Part shown: positions 8,522 to 19,744 of the stretch, piece after piece
Numbering within the stretch: position 1 is the first letter of the stretch
How the letters are laid out: each line of letters begins with the position of its first letter
Source: Hortaea werneckii
Taxonomy: Eukaryota; Ascomycota; Dothideomycetes; Mycosphaerellales; Teratosphaeriaceae
DNA length: 64,000 nt
Assembly: GCA_037044905.1 (NCBI GenBank)
Contig: JBAOKB010000147.1
Location: 1 to 64,000, forward strand
Reading direction: 5' to 3'
Made by a program: the position numbers and the translations under genes
Notes under the pieces: generated by a model
Seen by the model: the letters and a program-made list of their open reading frames with translations, nothing else
What the model was told of the DNA's origin: nothing
The model's database searches: none

Positions 8522-10474
8522 GACTGTGAGCTTTGGACCATAGAGAATACCACCAGCACTACAAGTCGAGGCGGGGGTCTCTTATATTTCCAGAACGTTC
8601 AAGCAATGGTGGAGTCTTTTCATACTTCCCATGCTCGCTACGGCCGAGCCGGATGGTATGCCTGTTCCATCCGCCATTTCATCATCCAGCACGGCTTAAT
8701 AGCGCGATGCCTGGCACCGCCAGCAAAGGCACAAAGCTCTGATAGACCGGTGGTACTAACGAGAGTCGCGTGATGCCTACATCATGGCATTTTCCGTGAG
8801 GCTCATGGGTCTGCCAAGCGGCGACCTACCCCGCCATCTCCGCCATCCAGAGTATAGCGGATCGATAGTAGGGCGAGACCGTCTGGGTATACTTGTCAGT
8901 GTCAGTATTAGTTCGGCAGTTCGGTCGTTGATAGCCGACAGCAAGGCAATGAGTCGGAGCAAACCCCAGGACCAGGGTGCCGACACCAGCACACCCGTAC
9001 GTCTTGACTCATGGTTGGAACCAAGTGACTGGAGCGGAGACTGCCAAGAAGCCGTGCGGAGTACCCATTACTTGCAGAATCGGTGCGGAAGGGGAACAGA
9101 GAAAGAAGAAGTGAAGTCTCAAGAGCCGAAGAGCATTGCCGAAGTGTGCACGGGCTCCCCCCTCCAGCTGCCAACGCTTGTTGCTTCGATAGCCGAGATC
9201 GGGGATGAAGAAATCCAGCGGAGACTCCACACCCCCAGATGGAGAATGACATGGCAAGAATCAAATGCCGACGTCTACAATTTGTACAGCATGGCAGAGT
9301 ACGCCTTTGCATGCCGTTGTGATTACTGTACACTGCCATGGCATTGCACTGGTATTGTCACTCCGCTCTTCACGGGATGTTCTTCCTTTTTCGTCTGCTT
9401 CTCTCTTACAACTGACGTTGCACTTGGGCGTGCCGGATGATATGGCTTCCGGTTCGTGTCATGAGCCGTGACAAGATGATGCATGTAGAGATACGAAGAC
9501 TAGGTAGTTCTTGCTTGGCAGAGAGCCCAGCAGGCATGTTCTCGTTACTAGCACATACTAGTCTCGCCTCTCGCGCGGCTCCGTTGCCTGTTTACTGCAC
9601 GTGGCTTTCACGATGTCCTCGGAGTAACGAAAGTGGATACGGACATCCGATAATGCGCCGTTCGATGGGCGAACAAGAATGATGGAGCGCATCATTCGAG
9701 CGACTATAGGCATATCTCCTAGGCAGAGGAGACTACACCACTAGCTTCTTGAGCACTTTCGCAGACCGCGGGCATAATTCCGCGTTCAACAGTATTTCCA
9801 TAAGCTCGCCTTCGTGTTCGGAAGCCTCACCACCTGAATAGACATGATCTGATTTGCCGCAGTATAAGAATACCTTGGTACTACCGACACCGTTGTTTGT
9901 AGCGATTTTGCTGTCCTTTACATCCTTACAGGTGTGCTTACACTGAACCTTTCAAGAACCCACATAGATGCCCAGCAAAGATCTTCGAGGAAAGGATTAA
10001 TGTAGAAATGATGGCTTTCTACACTGCGATGTCCACTGCACACCATTTAGAATCGAGCGAGCTTCGGAATAGAATCTCTACAGCAACAACGACGCCATGT
10101 GCTAACGGACAGCCTCTGGTGCTACTAGACACGCTTGAAAAGGGAGGAGCCGTACTACAGACAAGGGAAGGAGATTGGGTTACACATTTTGCTATTGTTA
10201 CGATGGTCTCGACATGATTTACCATGAATGATGCTGTTTATTTTTGTCATTCCTTCCTAGAAATGTTGCACATTCCACTCTCTCGCTCTCCGTCCAGCTT
10301 TGCCAAATTTCTGTTCCTTCTCTTTTTGCCGCTCCCCATCAAAGTCTCCCGCCCAAAAATCCTAGATTTGCCGCTCTACAGGAAGTCACGATCTCATCTC
10401 CCCTCCGCTGAGAGAAATGTGTCGTCCGTCGCAAAGACCTACCAGCCTGCTTGCCGCAGCTGACCGTACACCTT
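8522..10474. other. Long intergenic region, no supported gene
   Basis: About 1.95 kb upstream of the GH3 gene. Overlapping frames exist on both strands (for example 8784-9440 on + and 8908-9339 on -), but neither has recognisable domains, sensible composition or splice structure. This region presumably includes the GH3 promoter and the terminator of the helicase-like pseudogene. Confidence 0.5.
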
Positions 10475-12109
10475 TTAATCAGCTCCCCATTCGGCCGCCT
10501 GTTCATTGAGTGCACTAAAGAAGAATGCAGTCGCACCGGAGGCGGTAGGTGCAATGTCAGCGGCATTGAGAGGCACGTCAAGCAAGTCGAATTGGAGGCG
10601 AACGACACCATCGAACTTCCGCATCATCGCCTTCTCGCGCATCAACATGTATGTTCGGCGCATGATGTATCGATTAACCTCCTGTGGGTGTGTCTGGCCC
10701 AGGCGGCAAATGCGCATTGTCGCGTTGTCTTCAGTAGACTTGTTCATAGCCTGCTCATTGACGATGACTTTATGGCAGAGCTGATGCATGGTGTGTCCCA
10801 AGACTTCCAGAGACATTGGAATTAGAAGCACGTCCCAGTCCTTGTTGGGATTGTTGAACTGATCGATGATCTCCTGTCTCTTTGTTACACTCATGTCGCT
10901 GCTGAGCATGAGCGTTCTGAAACCCATGAAGCAGAGAGCCTTGTAATAAAAGCCTTGAGGATATTGGAAGAGGTTGATGACTCGATTGTGCAAGCCACCC
11001 GTGTTGAGGTGGTTCCAGGTATCTTGCACGGCCGTACGGAGCTTGGGGCGCCCCGGAAATACTGCCTGATGACCTCGAAGGCACTTTCGTACGCCCAGAC
11101 GTGCGTGTCGGCAGGATTGAGACCACCACAGCGCTTCAACTCCCAGAGATAATAGGCCATCCCATACTTGCGACGGCGTTGGATAGACTTGGGGGGTCGC
11201 TTGCGCAGAGGGTACAGCCCGAGGTGGGTACAGCTGACTGTCATTTTGAGCGGAACGAAGCCACGACCCTCATGGACTGGCTGTGCAGGCCGGGCGTCTT
11301 CTTCGTTCAGATGATCTTCTGGGTAGGCCTGATCCTGACGGGCTCTCATGTAGTCCCGGAAGTTGAAAGCGGTCTCAGTACCGCACGAGTCCCCGATGTC
11401 AAAATACCGTTTTTCCTCATCCTCACTGATGTAGATGTTGCGGACACGTGTCGTTATTGGCGGTATGGCAGTCCCGCCTGTCACGGTTTGGCCTCCACTG
11501 ACATACGACGACTCGTGGTTGCGGGACAGAAGAAACGAATCCAACAACCTTCTCGGGCGGTCGATGTAGATTTCGGGACGTGGAGTATCGCACAGGCTTG
11601 GAATGCATATGGGATTGAATCTCGTATGCGTAGTCTTCCAGAGTGAGTGCGTGTTTGCAGTCAAGGTTCAGCTCGGGAGAGGACGAATCGTATATTCGCT
11701 CTTTTCACGGCTGCTTTGCCGCAGGAAGCTGTCGACGCGGTGTCTTTTGTTGCGCCCCAGTCTCTTCGTCAGTGACGATAGGGCCTGGTTCTTTTGCCGA
11801 CATATGAGCGAGACCAAGACGGTTGCATGGATCGCAACTTGCCTCTCGACGGAACCGATTGTTATAGAGAGTGCAAGCAGGGTAGTGCTGGCGCTTATAT
11901 CAACCTGCAATCCTAGCCTCCACTTCATCGGCAGACAGACCTGCGAGTGTAGGGCATTGTGGGCTCCACTGACCCTCCGTGTCGCCTGCGCCGTACACGT
12001 TACGGTTGCGAGCTCTGCCGTCGGCGTCCTCGACCTGCTGGTCATCCGCAGCCAGCAACCTGTTCTCACATCGCAGGCGAGCAGCGTATTCGCGGAACTC
12101 GACGTCCAT
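10475..12109 (-). pseudogene. Decayed SNF2-like helicase C-terminal fragment, copy 1
   Basis: The 3' part (11029-10475) encodes a helicase C-lobe: FMGFRTLMLSSDM, DWDVLLIPMSLEVLG, HKVIVNEQAMNKSTEDNATM and RICRLGQTHPQEVNRYI, the last resembling SNF2 motif VI. The upstream part (to about 11660) reads SFLLSRNHESSYVSGGQ and KRCGGLNPADTH, but the two lie in different frames: after QYFRGAP the frame is lost by one missing base at 11045-11054, next to G4 and C4 runs. Further upstream, a stretch starting MSAKEPGPIVTDEE is interrupted by a TGA where a CGA codon would restore reading (C-to-T type). No P-loop lobe is present. It is homologous to the fragment at 17.8-18.6 kb. Probably a pseudogene; the single-base shift might be a sequencing error, but the stop argues for decay. 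Confidence 0.7.
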
Positions 12110-12734
12110 GCGATTGTTGTCATGGGATTGCGGGTCGTGTTGTCAACTCTGTGTTGCGAAATGTTTGGCCACAGTGGCAAAAGATGTATATAAGTCATGT
12201 GTCATTGATGTCGATATAGAAAGGTTGGAACGCGGGATGCAAGGCTTCTCTTGCGTCCCTTGCCAACGACTTTTGTTGAAGCGCTTGAGGAAAGTACGAA
12301 AACGACACCAGACCGCCATACAGTAAATTGGTCGATTTTGAGAAGTATGAAGTTTGACGGGGACTTCCCGTGTAATTTATGACAAGCGCGAACGGCTCGG
12401 GGTGCTTGCTCCTCTTTATCACCAAATGTCAAGGGGCTTCTGGGACTACACAGTTTGTTCAAGGGAAACAGAGACATCAAAGGCTGTAAGCACACTCGCA
12501 TGTACTAGAATGCTTTCACGCAAAGCAATCGAACAGACACAAGCTTGATTGAAGGCGAACCTCATACCCTTTGTGCAAAGTCATCGCTTGTAGTCGTCTA
12601 CTGCAATCATGCTCAGATACGCTTGGATCAATGCTCATGAAAAAGTCTATGTGGTGCAATAGCCTGATCATCAATTTGTTTCAGCAAACGCTGCCTGTCT
12701 TCACCTGTCTTGGGCAGCCAATTTCATCAGCTCG
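12110..12734. other. Intergenic region, no gene seen
   Basis: About 625 bp between the 5' end of the helicase-like pseudogene and the 3' end of the 327-residue gene. Only short, unconvincing frames are present. Confidence 0.5.
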
Positions 12735-13769
12735 TCAGTGTTCCAGGAGCTGAGCCAGCAAGACTTCAATCTTGGAAATCTCGGCCTTCGCCTCCTGCAT
12801 CTTGTCCACCGCCTCAGGGACAAGTTTGATCCCCAAATTCCTTTTCAACTCCATCTTCTCCCATTTATCTGTGGTGTGTTTCTTGATGTCCTCAAAAGCA
12901 TCTGTCATGAGCCCACGGACTCCAAAATAGCGCCCCTCGAGTCTCCTCACCTTGATCGTAGTGTCAAGGTGAGTCCCACTCTTGATTGCTACCCCCAGTA
13001 GGCGACTTTGCAACGTGTCCACGCGCTGCCTGAACTCGGGATCTGTGATGTTTTAGTAAGGTGCACTGCGTAATGGTGGTGATGTCAACCCACCGATCTC
13101 CTTTTCCGTCATCTTCCTTTTGCCCGTTCGTTGCATGTCGCTCTCCGATCTTTCCCCTTCAGCTGGCTCTGACTTGCCATCTCCTCCTTTCGCTTCTTTC
13201 TGTCCTTCCTCCCAATTCTTTGGGCCGGACCTTGTTGTGCGAGAACTCTCTGCTACTGCTTGGCGACCCGGCCCATCTTGGAATGTCTCCACCCTTTCAC
13301 GCCTGCGAGACACAGGTTGATCCTCGAAGCTATGTAAGGGCGAACTGATGTTATTCTCAGGATGGACTTGCGTTTTTGAGGTTCCGGAGCCAGAACGGTG
13401 TACGTTTTGCTCTGATCTCTTGCTCTTTTCATTCATGACTTTAGCTGCAGTATTGGACTCGCCTTCAGACTCATTGCCGTCTTTTTTAACTTGATGGTAC
13501 AGCACGTCGCTCTCACGCAGAAGCTGTAGAAGCTGATATGCCGAGAATTGGTTTAGGTCAAAGCGGTACCCGCGGTTGCTCAAGGTTTCCACGAGTTGCT
13601 GTTTACTCATTTCGATGCTCCAGGTCGTAATCAGACGGGGGACGCTCAGCTCAGCGCAGTACTTGTCGAACACATCGTCTGGTGCGCATGCTTTCGCCGA
13701 CATGGTCGCGGTTGGTGCACTAGAAGTGCGGGAGCTGTCAATGTCTTGCTCCAATTGATGATGGTTCAA
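12735..13769 (-). CDS. Hypothetical protein, SAP-like segment and C-terminal coiled coil
   Basis: Two exons, 13769-13094 and 13042-12735, separated by a 51-nt intron (GTGGGT...CAG, with a CTAAAAC branch-like site). The join KEI|DPEFRQ keeps frame, giving 327 residues. An N-terminal helical segment near residues 50-90 (SKQQLVETLSNRGYRF) resembles a SAP-type helix pair, which in other proteins binds DNA; this is weak. The middle (about 100-225) is charged, low complexity and rich in Ser, Glu and Lys. The C-terminus (EAVDKMQEAKAEISKIEVLL) is a predicted coiled coil. A second Met at residue 23 (MSAKACAP) could be the true start. I do not recognise the family. It is intact, unlike several neighbours. 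Confidence 0.7.
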
Positions 13770-14645
13770 GAAGAGCTGTCTGGTGCTAGAAAAGGAAAAA
13801 GGAGGGAGGCAGAGTAGTGCTTTATACCCTTGAATTTCAGAAGTCTGTGAGTCCAGGCAAGTATCTTTGCAGCTAGAGCATGTGATTTAGAAGCTTCAAA
13901 TGTCATGTTTCACGTGATTGAGGAATGACCGAAGCAAAGCGGACGTCGAATATGCGAAGGAAGGGTTTGTCATGCTGGTTGTGCTGAGAGGCGAGAAGCA
14001 ATGCATTAATACATTCCGCCACACACAGACACCGTGTCATCACACTTCTACGTATTTCGGAAGCTAGGATCAGTCGTGATGGCAGGCAGTTGAAGGCATG
14101 AGATAAGATTGCTTGTTGCCGGCACATTCACTCTGCTTTTTGTAGCCAATGCGTCGCTGTCAGCCATGGGCTAGACCATGTTTGCTGAGCCTTGTTTAAT
14201 CCCGGCCGTCTAATCATATGAAGACATCTCGTGAATTCATTGACTGAATCGTCGATCGTGAATGTTTCATCATGGTAGTATGGCGATAAGCCCATCATGT
14301 GACATCGGCTTCATCGAATGTACGTGCACGAAAAGAATAACGGCCGTAGACAGTCTGACGCAGTCAGTAGCTCGTAGGCATTCACGTAGGAATTGCTCTT
14401 CACTTCTAGGCAACATCATCGTAGGCGGCTGAGAATGGTTGAATGAGCTCAAGCTTCACTCGCCCCTGCAGTTTTGCATGTAATTTGTGAGGCATCTACT
14501 TTCAAGAGTCCCCGCCGTCCAGCATCTTAACCGGTTTTGACCCTCTTTTGCTGCATTTCCAATTCCTCTACGCACCTTTGCGACATCACTCAGACCAGAC
14601 ACTATTGATAAAATTCGACAGCCTTTGCGCTTTTTGTGCAGCGTT
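13770..14645. other. Intergenic region, no gene seen
   Basis: About 875 bp between two divergently transcribed loci. It presumably holds the promoters of both. No coding frame with domain or splice support. Confidence 0.5.
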
Positions 14646-15623
14646 ATGAACATGCCGTCGGAAACTCAGACGCCGGAAAAGACCATTACTCCGGAGGTGT
14701 TCAAGCAGCACAAGGCAGCTCTTACAGTGCCTACAAAGAAAAACTCACTGGAACGCATCGTTCAACAAGGACCGCCTCATCGACGCAATCAAAAGTCGTG
14801 ATCATACACTTTTCCCGGAAAATCCCAAGAACGGCTGGGACCAGTTCAGCCCAGGTCATCTGCAAGAGCTTCTTGAGATGAGCGACAAGCTTTTTGATGC
14901 CGCGCATCCAGTCAAGATGACAGACCCGCTGGCCCAGGGTGATGGCGACGCCGACGCAAATATCAACTCCATCAAGAACAAGTTTGGCTTTGAAGACAGT
15001 CCAATCTTCTTGGGGCTCGAGGATACAGTTCCGGGCGAGTTTGGCAATGGAAGGGGCACGCGCGATGGGCCTGGTGGTGTTCGTAAGTACGACGCCAAAG
15101 CCTATAAGGCCAGCATCTTGAGGTCGAGGCAGTACTCCCCGCCCTCGGAAATCGACATAGCAAGTACCGCAGAGACGAGCCGTCGGACGCTAAGAACGAC
15201 GAAATTGTATCCCTCAAGAAGGAGCTGCAGGAGGAACGTGAGGCGGGTCAGCGCACTAGGCAGCAGCTGCGGGAGATGTTGGAGCGTGAGAAGAAGTATA
15301 GTGAGACCAAGATTCAGACGAAGCTCAAAGAGCTCAAAGCCGAGCTTGAGACTGGCCAAGGTGTGGTCCAAGGACTCCAAGAAGAGTGAGAGACGTATAT
15401 GAAGGGCGTCGAGGAGAAAAGGCAGAGATGGGAGCAGAAGAAGTCGGACTTGAAGAGCATCAACGAAGAGATTGAGGCAACTGAACGTGAGCTAATAGAG
15501 CTGCAGAAGCCGGAAGGCGAAACCAAGGCCCATGAAGAGGCACAGAGGCTGCAGAGAGGAAAAGACAGGCACGAGAAGGGAGAAGAAGCTGCCGCGGAGT
15601 CCACGGAGCATAGGAAGTCGTGA
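14646..15623 (+). pseudogene. Broken coiled-coil protein gene
   Basis: The start reads MNMPSETQTPEKTITPEVFK. It continues in another frame as WNASFNKDRLIDAIKSRDHT and MSDKLFDAAHPVKMTDPLAQ, then in a third as a strongly helical coiled coil (EIVSLKKELQEEREAGQRT, QQLREMLEREKKYSETKIQT), and after an in-frame TGA near 15388 as SINEEIEATERELIELQKPE. The first shift lies at an A5 run near 14741 and would vanish with A4; a weak 44-nt intron is another explanation. A GTAAGT donor at 15083 suggests one real intron, but no acceptor restores phase convincingly. The stop again fits a CGA-to-TGA change. The parent gene was a long coiled-coil protein of unknown function. Probably inactive. Confidence 0.55.
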
Positions 15624-16463
15624 AAAAAGAAGGCCACTCGTAAGTCAACCACGGCGGTACCCTGGCATGTTGAGCTGACTACGTCTAGAGTCAACTATCC
15701 AAGAAGTTTCTCATAAGGATTTGGACCGTCTCAAATGATACGCTCATTTGCCGAGCTGTCATCAAAATCGATGCTGGTGCTCTTCTCGGAGCTGCTGCAA
15801 GAGTCGAGGAAGGAATGAGACTTCAAGAATGTGTCGCTCATTGAATGATTGGGATACCTTAGTCAGAAGCTGGGAACGGATTTAGGAAGCAGTGGTTGCC
15901 CAGACGAGGAAGCACATATCAATGATTAGAGAGTGTCTTAAGAAGATTAAGTGACGGTTGTTACAAGTCTACAGCTTGATTACCGCAAGCCTAGCACCTG
16001 TCTGTCAAAACAGACGTCCATCTTCCCGCTGTCTTCTGAGAGCTGTGTCTGCTCACTCGGACCAATATCCAGCTTTTTCAGCTCAAGCTGGTCCTGAGAC
16101 GAAGGTAGTCGGCGGTGATCTGGAGATGAGGAGAGTACCAATGTGATAGGCATCTTGAAGATGATGGATATGGAGTACCCAGACACTCGAGGTACAAGAT
16201 AAGGTGTACATGGGACTGTGAGTTTCCTGATCATGTCCCATCTTTAGGTAGGGAACTTGAAGGAACACCTTGTCGTACGGAAGGCGCCGTTCCCGCTCAG
16301 GAGCCATGTTGTTTCTGGGTTTGACCGCCTTTGCAGCTCCACACCAGCCTTTCGTTTTCCTGAGATCACCATGTATATACAGTGCTCGTTACTATTACAA
16401 CTCCCTTCCAAGCAGCACGTCCCGCTCCAATGCATTCTACCGCGATCATGCAGCTAATTTCAG
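15624..16463. other. Intergenic region, no gene seen
   Basis: About 840 bp. A short 5' exon of the following coiled-coil gene may be hidden here, because that gene's frame is open upstream of its first Met to a possible acceptor at 16461-16463. I could not place it. Confidence 0.45.
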
Positions 16464-17189
16464 GCGCCAGCGTTTCCTGCAACTCAGCAACAGTCATCTG
16501 CCGAGATGCGCGGCGTCCTACAAAAAGACTTACAGACCGTCCAAGCCGAGCACAAACAGCTTCTAATCCGGCAAAGACAGCTGCAGACAAAGGATAAAGA
16601 GCTGCTGACTGAGAATAAGAAGCTTCGCGGTAAGAGGGGTGACCTTGATGGCCAGAACTCTGCGCTACAATCTAATGCAGACCTGCATGCCGGAGAGTTG
16701 AAATTTCAAATCATGGATTATGAGGTTCACTTCACCTACGACGGCTTGCAGCGCCAGCTCTGGCAACTTCAATCGGAGTCCTGGTCTACCAACAATGACC
16801 ATTCTCGCCTAACGACTCTATGTCAAGACCAAGAACTCACCGTATTCCGGCTTGGCCAAGATTTACATTATGCTGCTCTGGATGCCAAAGTGGCACAACA
16901 AGCCCACCTGCAACGTACATTGCGTCTTGAAGAGGAACGTGACTTCGCACGGTCTCGGCTTCACGACACAGTCAAGATCGTCACAGACGTGCAAGGAACG
17001 CTTCGTTCCTGGCTTGAGCATCCGTTTCCTCCCAGCTTGCAGGTCCAAGATATATTGCTGTTGATTCAACAGGAGATCCAGACGCTGCTCGACACAAAAG
17101 ACAAGCGCATTTCTCGGCTCACCAACTCCCATCGCAGCGTCTCTGCCGGCTTGGAGCTGTCAAACAAAAAAGACGCACGCTCAGCGTGA
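16464..17189 (+). CDS. Hypothetical coiled-coil protein
   Basis: An open frame with the first Met at 16506 (MRGVLQKDLQTVQAEHKQLL) gives 227 residues. The same frame is open upstream to a TTTCAG acceptor at 16461-16463 and reads APAFPATQQQSSAE, so a missing first exon is likely. Residues 1-60 are an uninterrupted heptad-rich coiled coil rich in Gln, Lys and Leu; a second helical stretch follows near 130-215 (ARSRLHDTVKIVTDVQGTL). No family recognised. The gene lies among other coiled-coil genes of this accessory region. Confidence 0.6.
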   Translation, partial: APAFPATQQQSSAEMRGVLQKDLQTVQAEHKQLLIRQRQLQTKDKELLTENKKLRGKRGDLDGQNSALQSNADLHAGELKFQIMDYEVHFTYDGLQRQLWQLQSESWSTNNDHSRLTTLCQDQELTVFRLGQDLHYAALDAKVAQQAHLQRTLRLEEERDFARSRLHDTVKIVTDVQGTLRSWLEHPFPPSLQVQDILLLIQQEIQTLLDTKDKRISRLTNSHRSVSAGLELSNKKDARSA

Positions 17190-17840
17190 GGCTCAGACTG
17201 CTGCATCTCTCAATGCATGTCGGCACTAGATTTCTCGTCTCAATATCTAGAATCGTGGTCCCAAAGACACAAATGCTGGCTTGTAGAAAGATGATGCAAG
17301 CTTCTTTTTTTTTTTTTTTCATCCAATATTTGTGGCTCTTCCATGTATCTGTCAATTGGTACAAAATTCATGTGGGTCAAAAGCGTACTTTTGGTAAGGG
17401 AGTTTCTCGATCGGCAATGACAATTACTGGGACGAGGACGCTGCGTACAAATACAAGGGGCTTGCCCAAATTGCTGCACTGTGCCTTCTCCTAATTACTG
17501 CTTTGTATCAATCTAGTTAGACCTCGCCAATTTATCTCTTGTTCCTCTAAAGTTTTTTTTTTTTTTTTTTGGTGCATGCATTTCTTCCTGGTCGTCGCCG
17601 CCAACACACCCCTTCCGCCGGCCAATACCAAGCGCTGTGCTCTTGCTTGCCTTTCTCTACACCGTTAACAAAATCTCCGCCGCTGGCCTTTGCTAAGCCA
17701 CTTTACAAGGAGCCGTGATGCTGCCTGGGCCCAGAAGGGAACGGGATGTTCTCGCGCAGCTTCCCGAGCAGGTTTGAGGTTGCGTCCCTCAACGGCTCTT
17801 CCTGAAGCTCATACGCCGTGCCCTCGGGGATCAAATCAAA
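17190..17840. other. Intergenic region with two long T runs
   Basis: About 650 bp with T homopolymers near 17307-17320 and 17551-17570. No gene is visible. The T runs could be poly(A) tails of retroelements read in antisense, but no element body is attached. Confidence 0.5.
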
Positions 17841-18600
17841 CTAAACTTTAGCAATGTCGGTCAACTTGCGCTGCATACCCATCTCGCGGTTAAGCATAGC
17901 TGTCATCGACATTATGTAGCGAGTGACGGTCTGCTTACGGAGTTGTCCATGGCGACGAACACGCATCGTCGCATTGTCCTCTGTGGCTTTGTTGGCGGCT
18001 TGCTCGACGACGATGACTTTGTTGCATTGGTATTGCATAGAACATCCGAGCAAGTCCAATGACATCGGTATCAGGATGACCTGATAATCTGTAGCCGCCG
18101 AGTTGAAATCCCGGATAATCTTATGGCGCGTCTCCCAGTCTATGTCGCTGCCCAAGATTAGGACCTTGAAGCCCATGAAGGACAGCACCTTATGGAAAGA
18201 ATGGGCCGACTAAGAATGGTTGAACAAAACCATTACCCGGTTGCGGGTCCTGTTCTTTTGCAGATGGGAGAAAATGTCGCGCAGCGCTTGGCGCAGCTTG
18301 GGCGCGCCCCAGAAGTACTGCTTGACGAGCTCGGTGTTACTGTCAAAAGGATTGACATCGCGGTCTGCTTGATTCAGCCCGCCGCATTTCCTGAGCTCAT
18401 AGACATGCTGTGCAAGGCCCTGGGTGGCGCGCCGTTTGTGGAAGTCGGTGACTCGCTGCTTACGTAGATCGTAGAGACCGAGATGATTGCAGGTGGTGGC
18501 CAACTTAATGGGCATTGAGCCACGCCTCTCATGCAGGGGTTGATTTGCCTTCGCTTTTTGCTGCTTCTCCTATGAGCCACACGGATTCGTGTGACTTGAC
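17841..18600 (-). pseudogene. Decayed SNF2-like helicase C-terminal fragment, copy 2
   Basis: Two blocks in the same frame, about 18515-18211 (TCNHLGLYDLRKQR, LRKCGGLNQADRDV, KQYFWGAPKLRQALRDI, NRVMVLFNHS) and 18188-17841 (FMGFKVLILGSDIDWETRH, DYQVILIPMSLDLLG, NKVIVVEQAANKATEDNATM, RYIMSMTAMLNRE). They are separated by a TAG where CAG would read through (C-to-T type). They align along their length with the fragment at 10.5-11.3 kb: same order, same spacing, clear similarity. The SNF2 motif VI Arg-rich loop is altered (VRRHGQLRKQTVTRYI). No ATP-binding lobe is present. It is truncated at both ends and almost certainly non-functional. Confidence 0.72.
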
Positions 18601-18605
18601 GCGCA

Positions 18606-19260
18606 ATGGCTAACCACAAGAAGCGCAAGAACAGTTCTGACGATCAAGAACTTCCTCCCATCAACGACTCGACGTCTGCCACTTCCGGTAGGAAAGACTT
18701 TTTCACCCTACTAAGTAGTAAGGCCTATCGTGTCGTAATAAGCTAGTAGTTACGAGTCTATTAGTACAATTATTACACGAATGGAGGCGATGCAGCCACG
18801 GCGCATCTGGATCAAGCACGTCTTCTCGCCTCGGGCTCAGAGCTGGGGAATGTACCAAGTTCCGGAAATGACCTCAATCTCAGCCTTTCGAGAAGAGAAG
18901 CGTTGATCTTTACAAGACCTCGTACAAGCAGCAGGTAGCTCACGTCGAAGACGAAGCGAAGCCAATCGTGCGGAGGCAGACAATTTGGAAGGTCTCCATA
19001 AGGACTGCGCGCAGCGGGGACAGAGATCGTGAACGGTTTCGATGAGCATTACAATAAGCGCGAACTTGCCCCATCTCTCTTCGACCGCCGATTGAGAACA
19101 TTAGGCGTCCTCGAGGGTCTACGATACGGCATTGACGGACGCATAGCAGGGTCTTTTCGATGCACGAGACGACGTTGACAGATGCATAGAAGAGTTGAAT
19201 GCCTCCATGGAGAAGAGAAGTTAAGCCCTGATTCTCAATTCAAGAAGGGGGAATTGCGAC
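18606..19260 (+). pseudogene. Remnant of a small helical-protein gene
   Basis: An ATG at 18606 starts MANHKKRKNSSDDQELPPIN and runs to a GTAGG donor-like site near 18689. Beyond an AT-rich stretch, coding-like pieces appear in different frames: SLQDLVQAAGSSRRRRSEAN with NRAEADNLEGLHKDCAQRGQ, then VNGFDEHYNKRELAPSLFDR with RRLRTLGVLEGLRYGIDGRI. Frame changes and stops separate them. It resembles in style the small helical genes nearby and looks like a decayed member. The 5' end abuts the helicase fragment on the other strand. Confidence 0.4.
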
Positions 19261-19744
19261 TGTAGCTCTTGGTAATATCTTTTGAGCCAGTGTTGCGGCT
19301 TCACGATGGCCATAAGAGTATGTAACCTTTGCTTTTGCGGTTTCGAACTTGCTGTATTATGTAGCTTGACAACCTCCCACTTGTCCTTTCCCGAGTTCTA
19401 TCTGCCAACCTGGCCGAATGATTATTCACGTCGTCGTTCCACCACACCTGCCGATCGCTACAACGAGGCTGCAATTCCTCACCGGTTCTCTTGTCCGTGA
19501 GCCAATGCACACCTCACCAGAGCAAGCGCCGTACGCGCCGGGGGAGATAAATACGAAAATGCGGCCAACATTTGAGGATCAGGAGATTGGTGAAAGAAAG
19601 AATTGAGGTTGATTTTTGTGCTGTCCACAAGGCTGTGATTCGACCGCCAATTTGATCATCGCTCGAGAAAAGCAAGTTATCTCTTACTCGTGCGTTACGT
19701 GACCATCACGCACGACTCCACTTTGCAAGCCATCATCTCTAAAG

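Noticed and set aside
8784..9440. A 218-residue + strand frame and an overlapping minus-strand frame
   Set aside because: Neither has domain, splice or composition support, and each is as good as the other. Treated as non-coding.
17300..17570. T runs as possible retrotransposon poly(A) tails
   Set aside because: No element body, target-site duplication or reverse-transcriptase remnant is attached.
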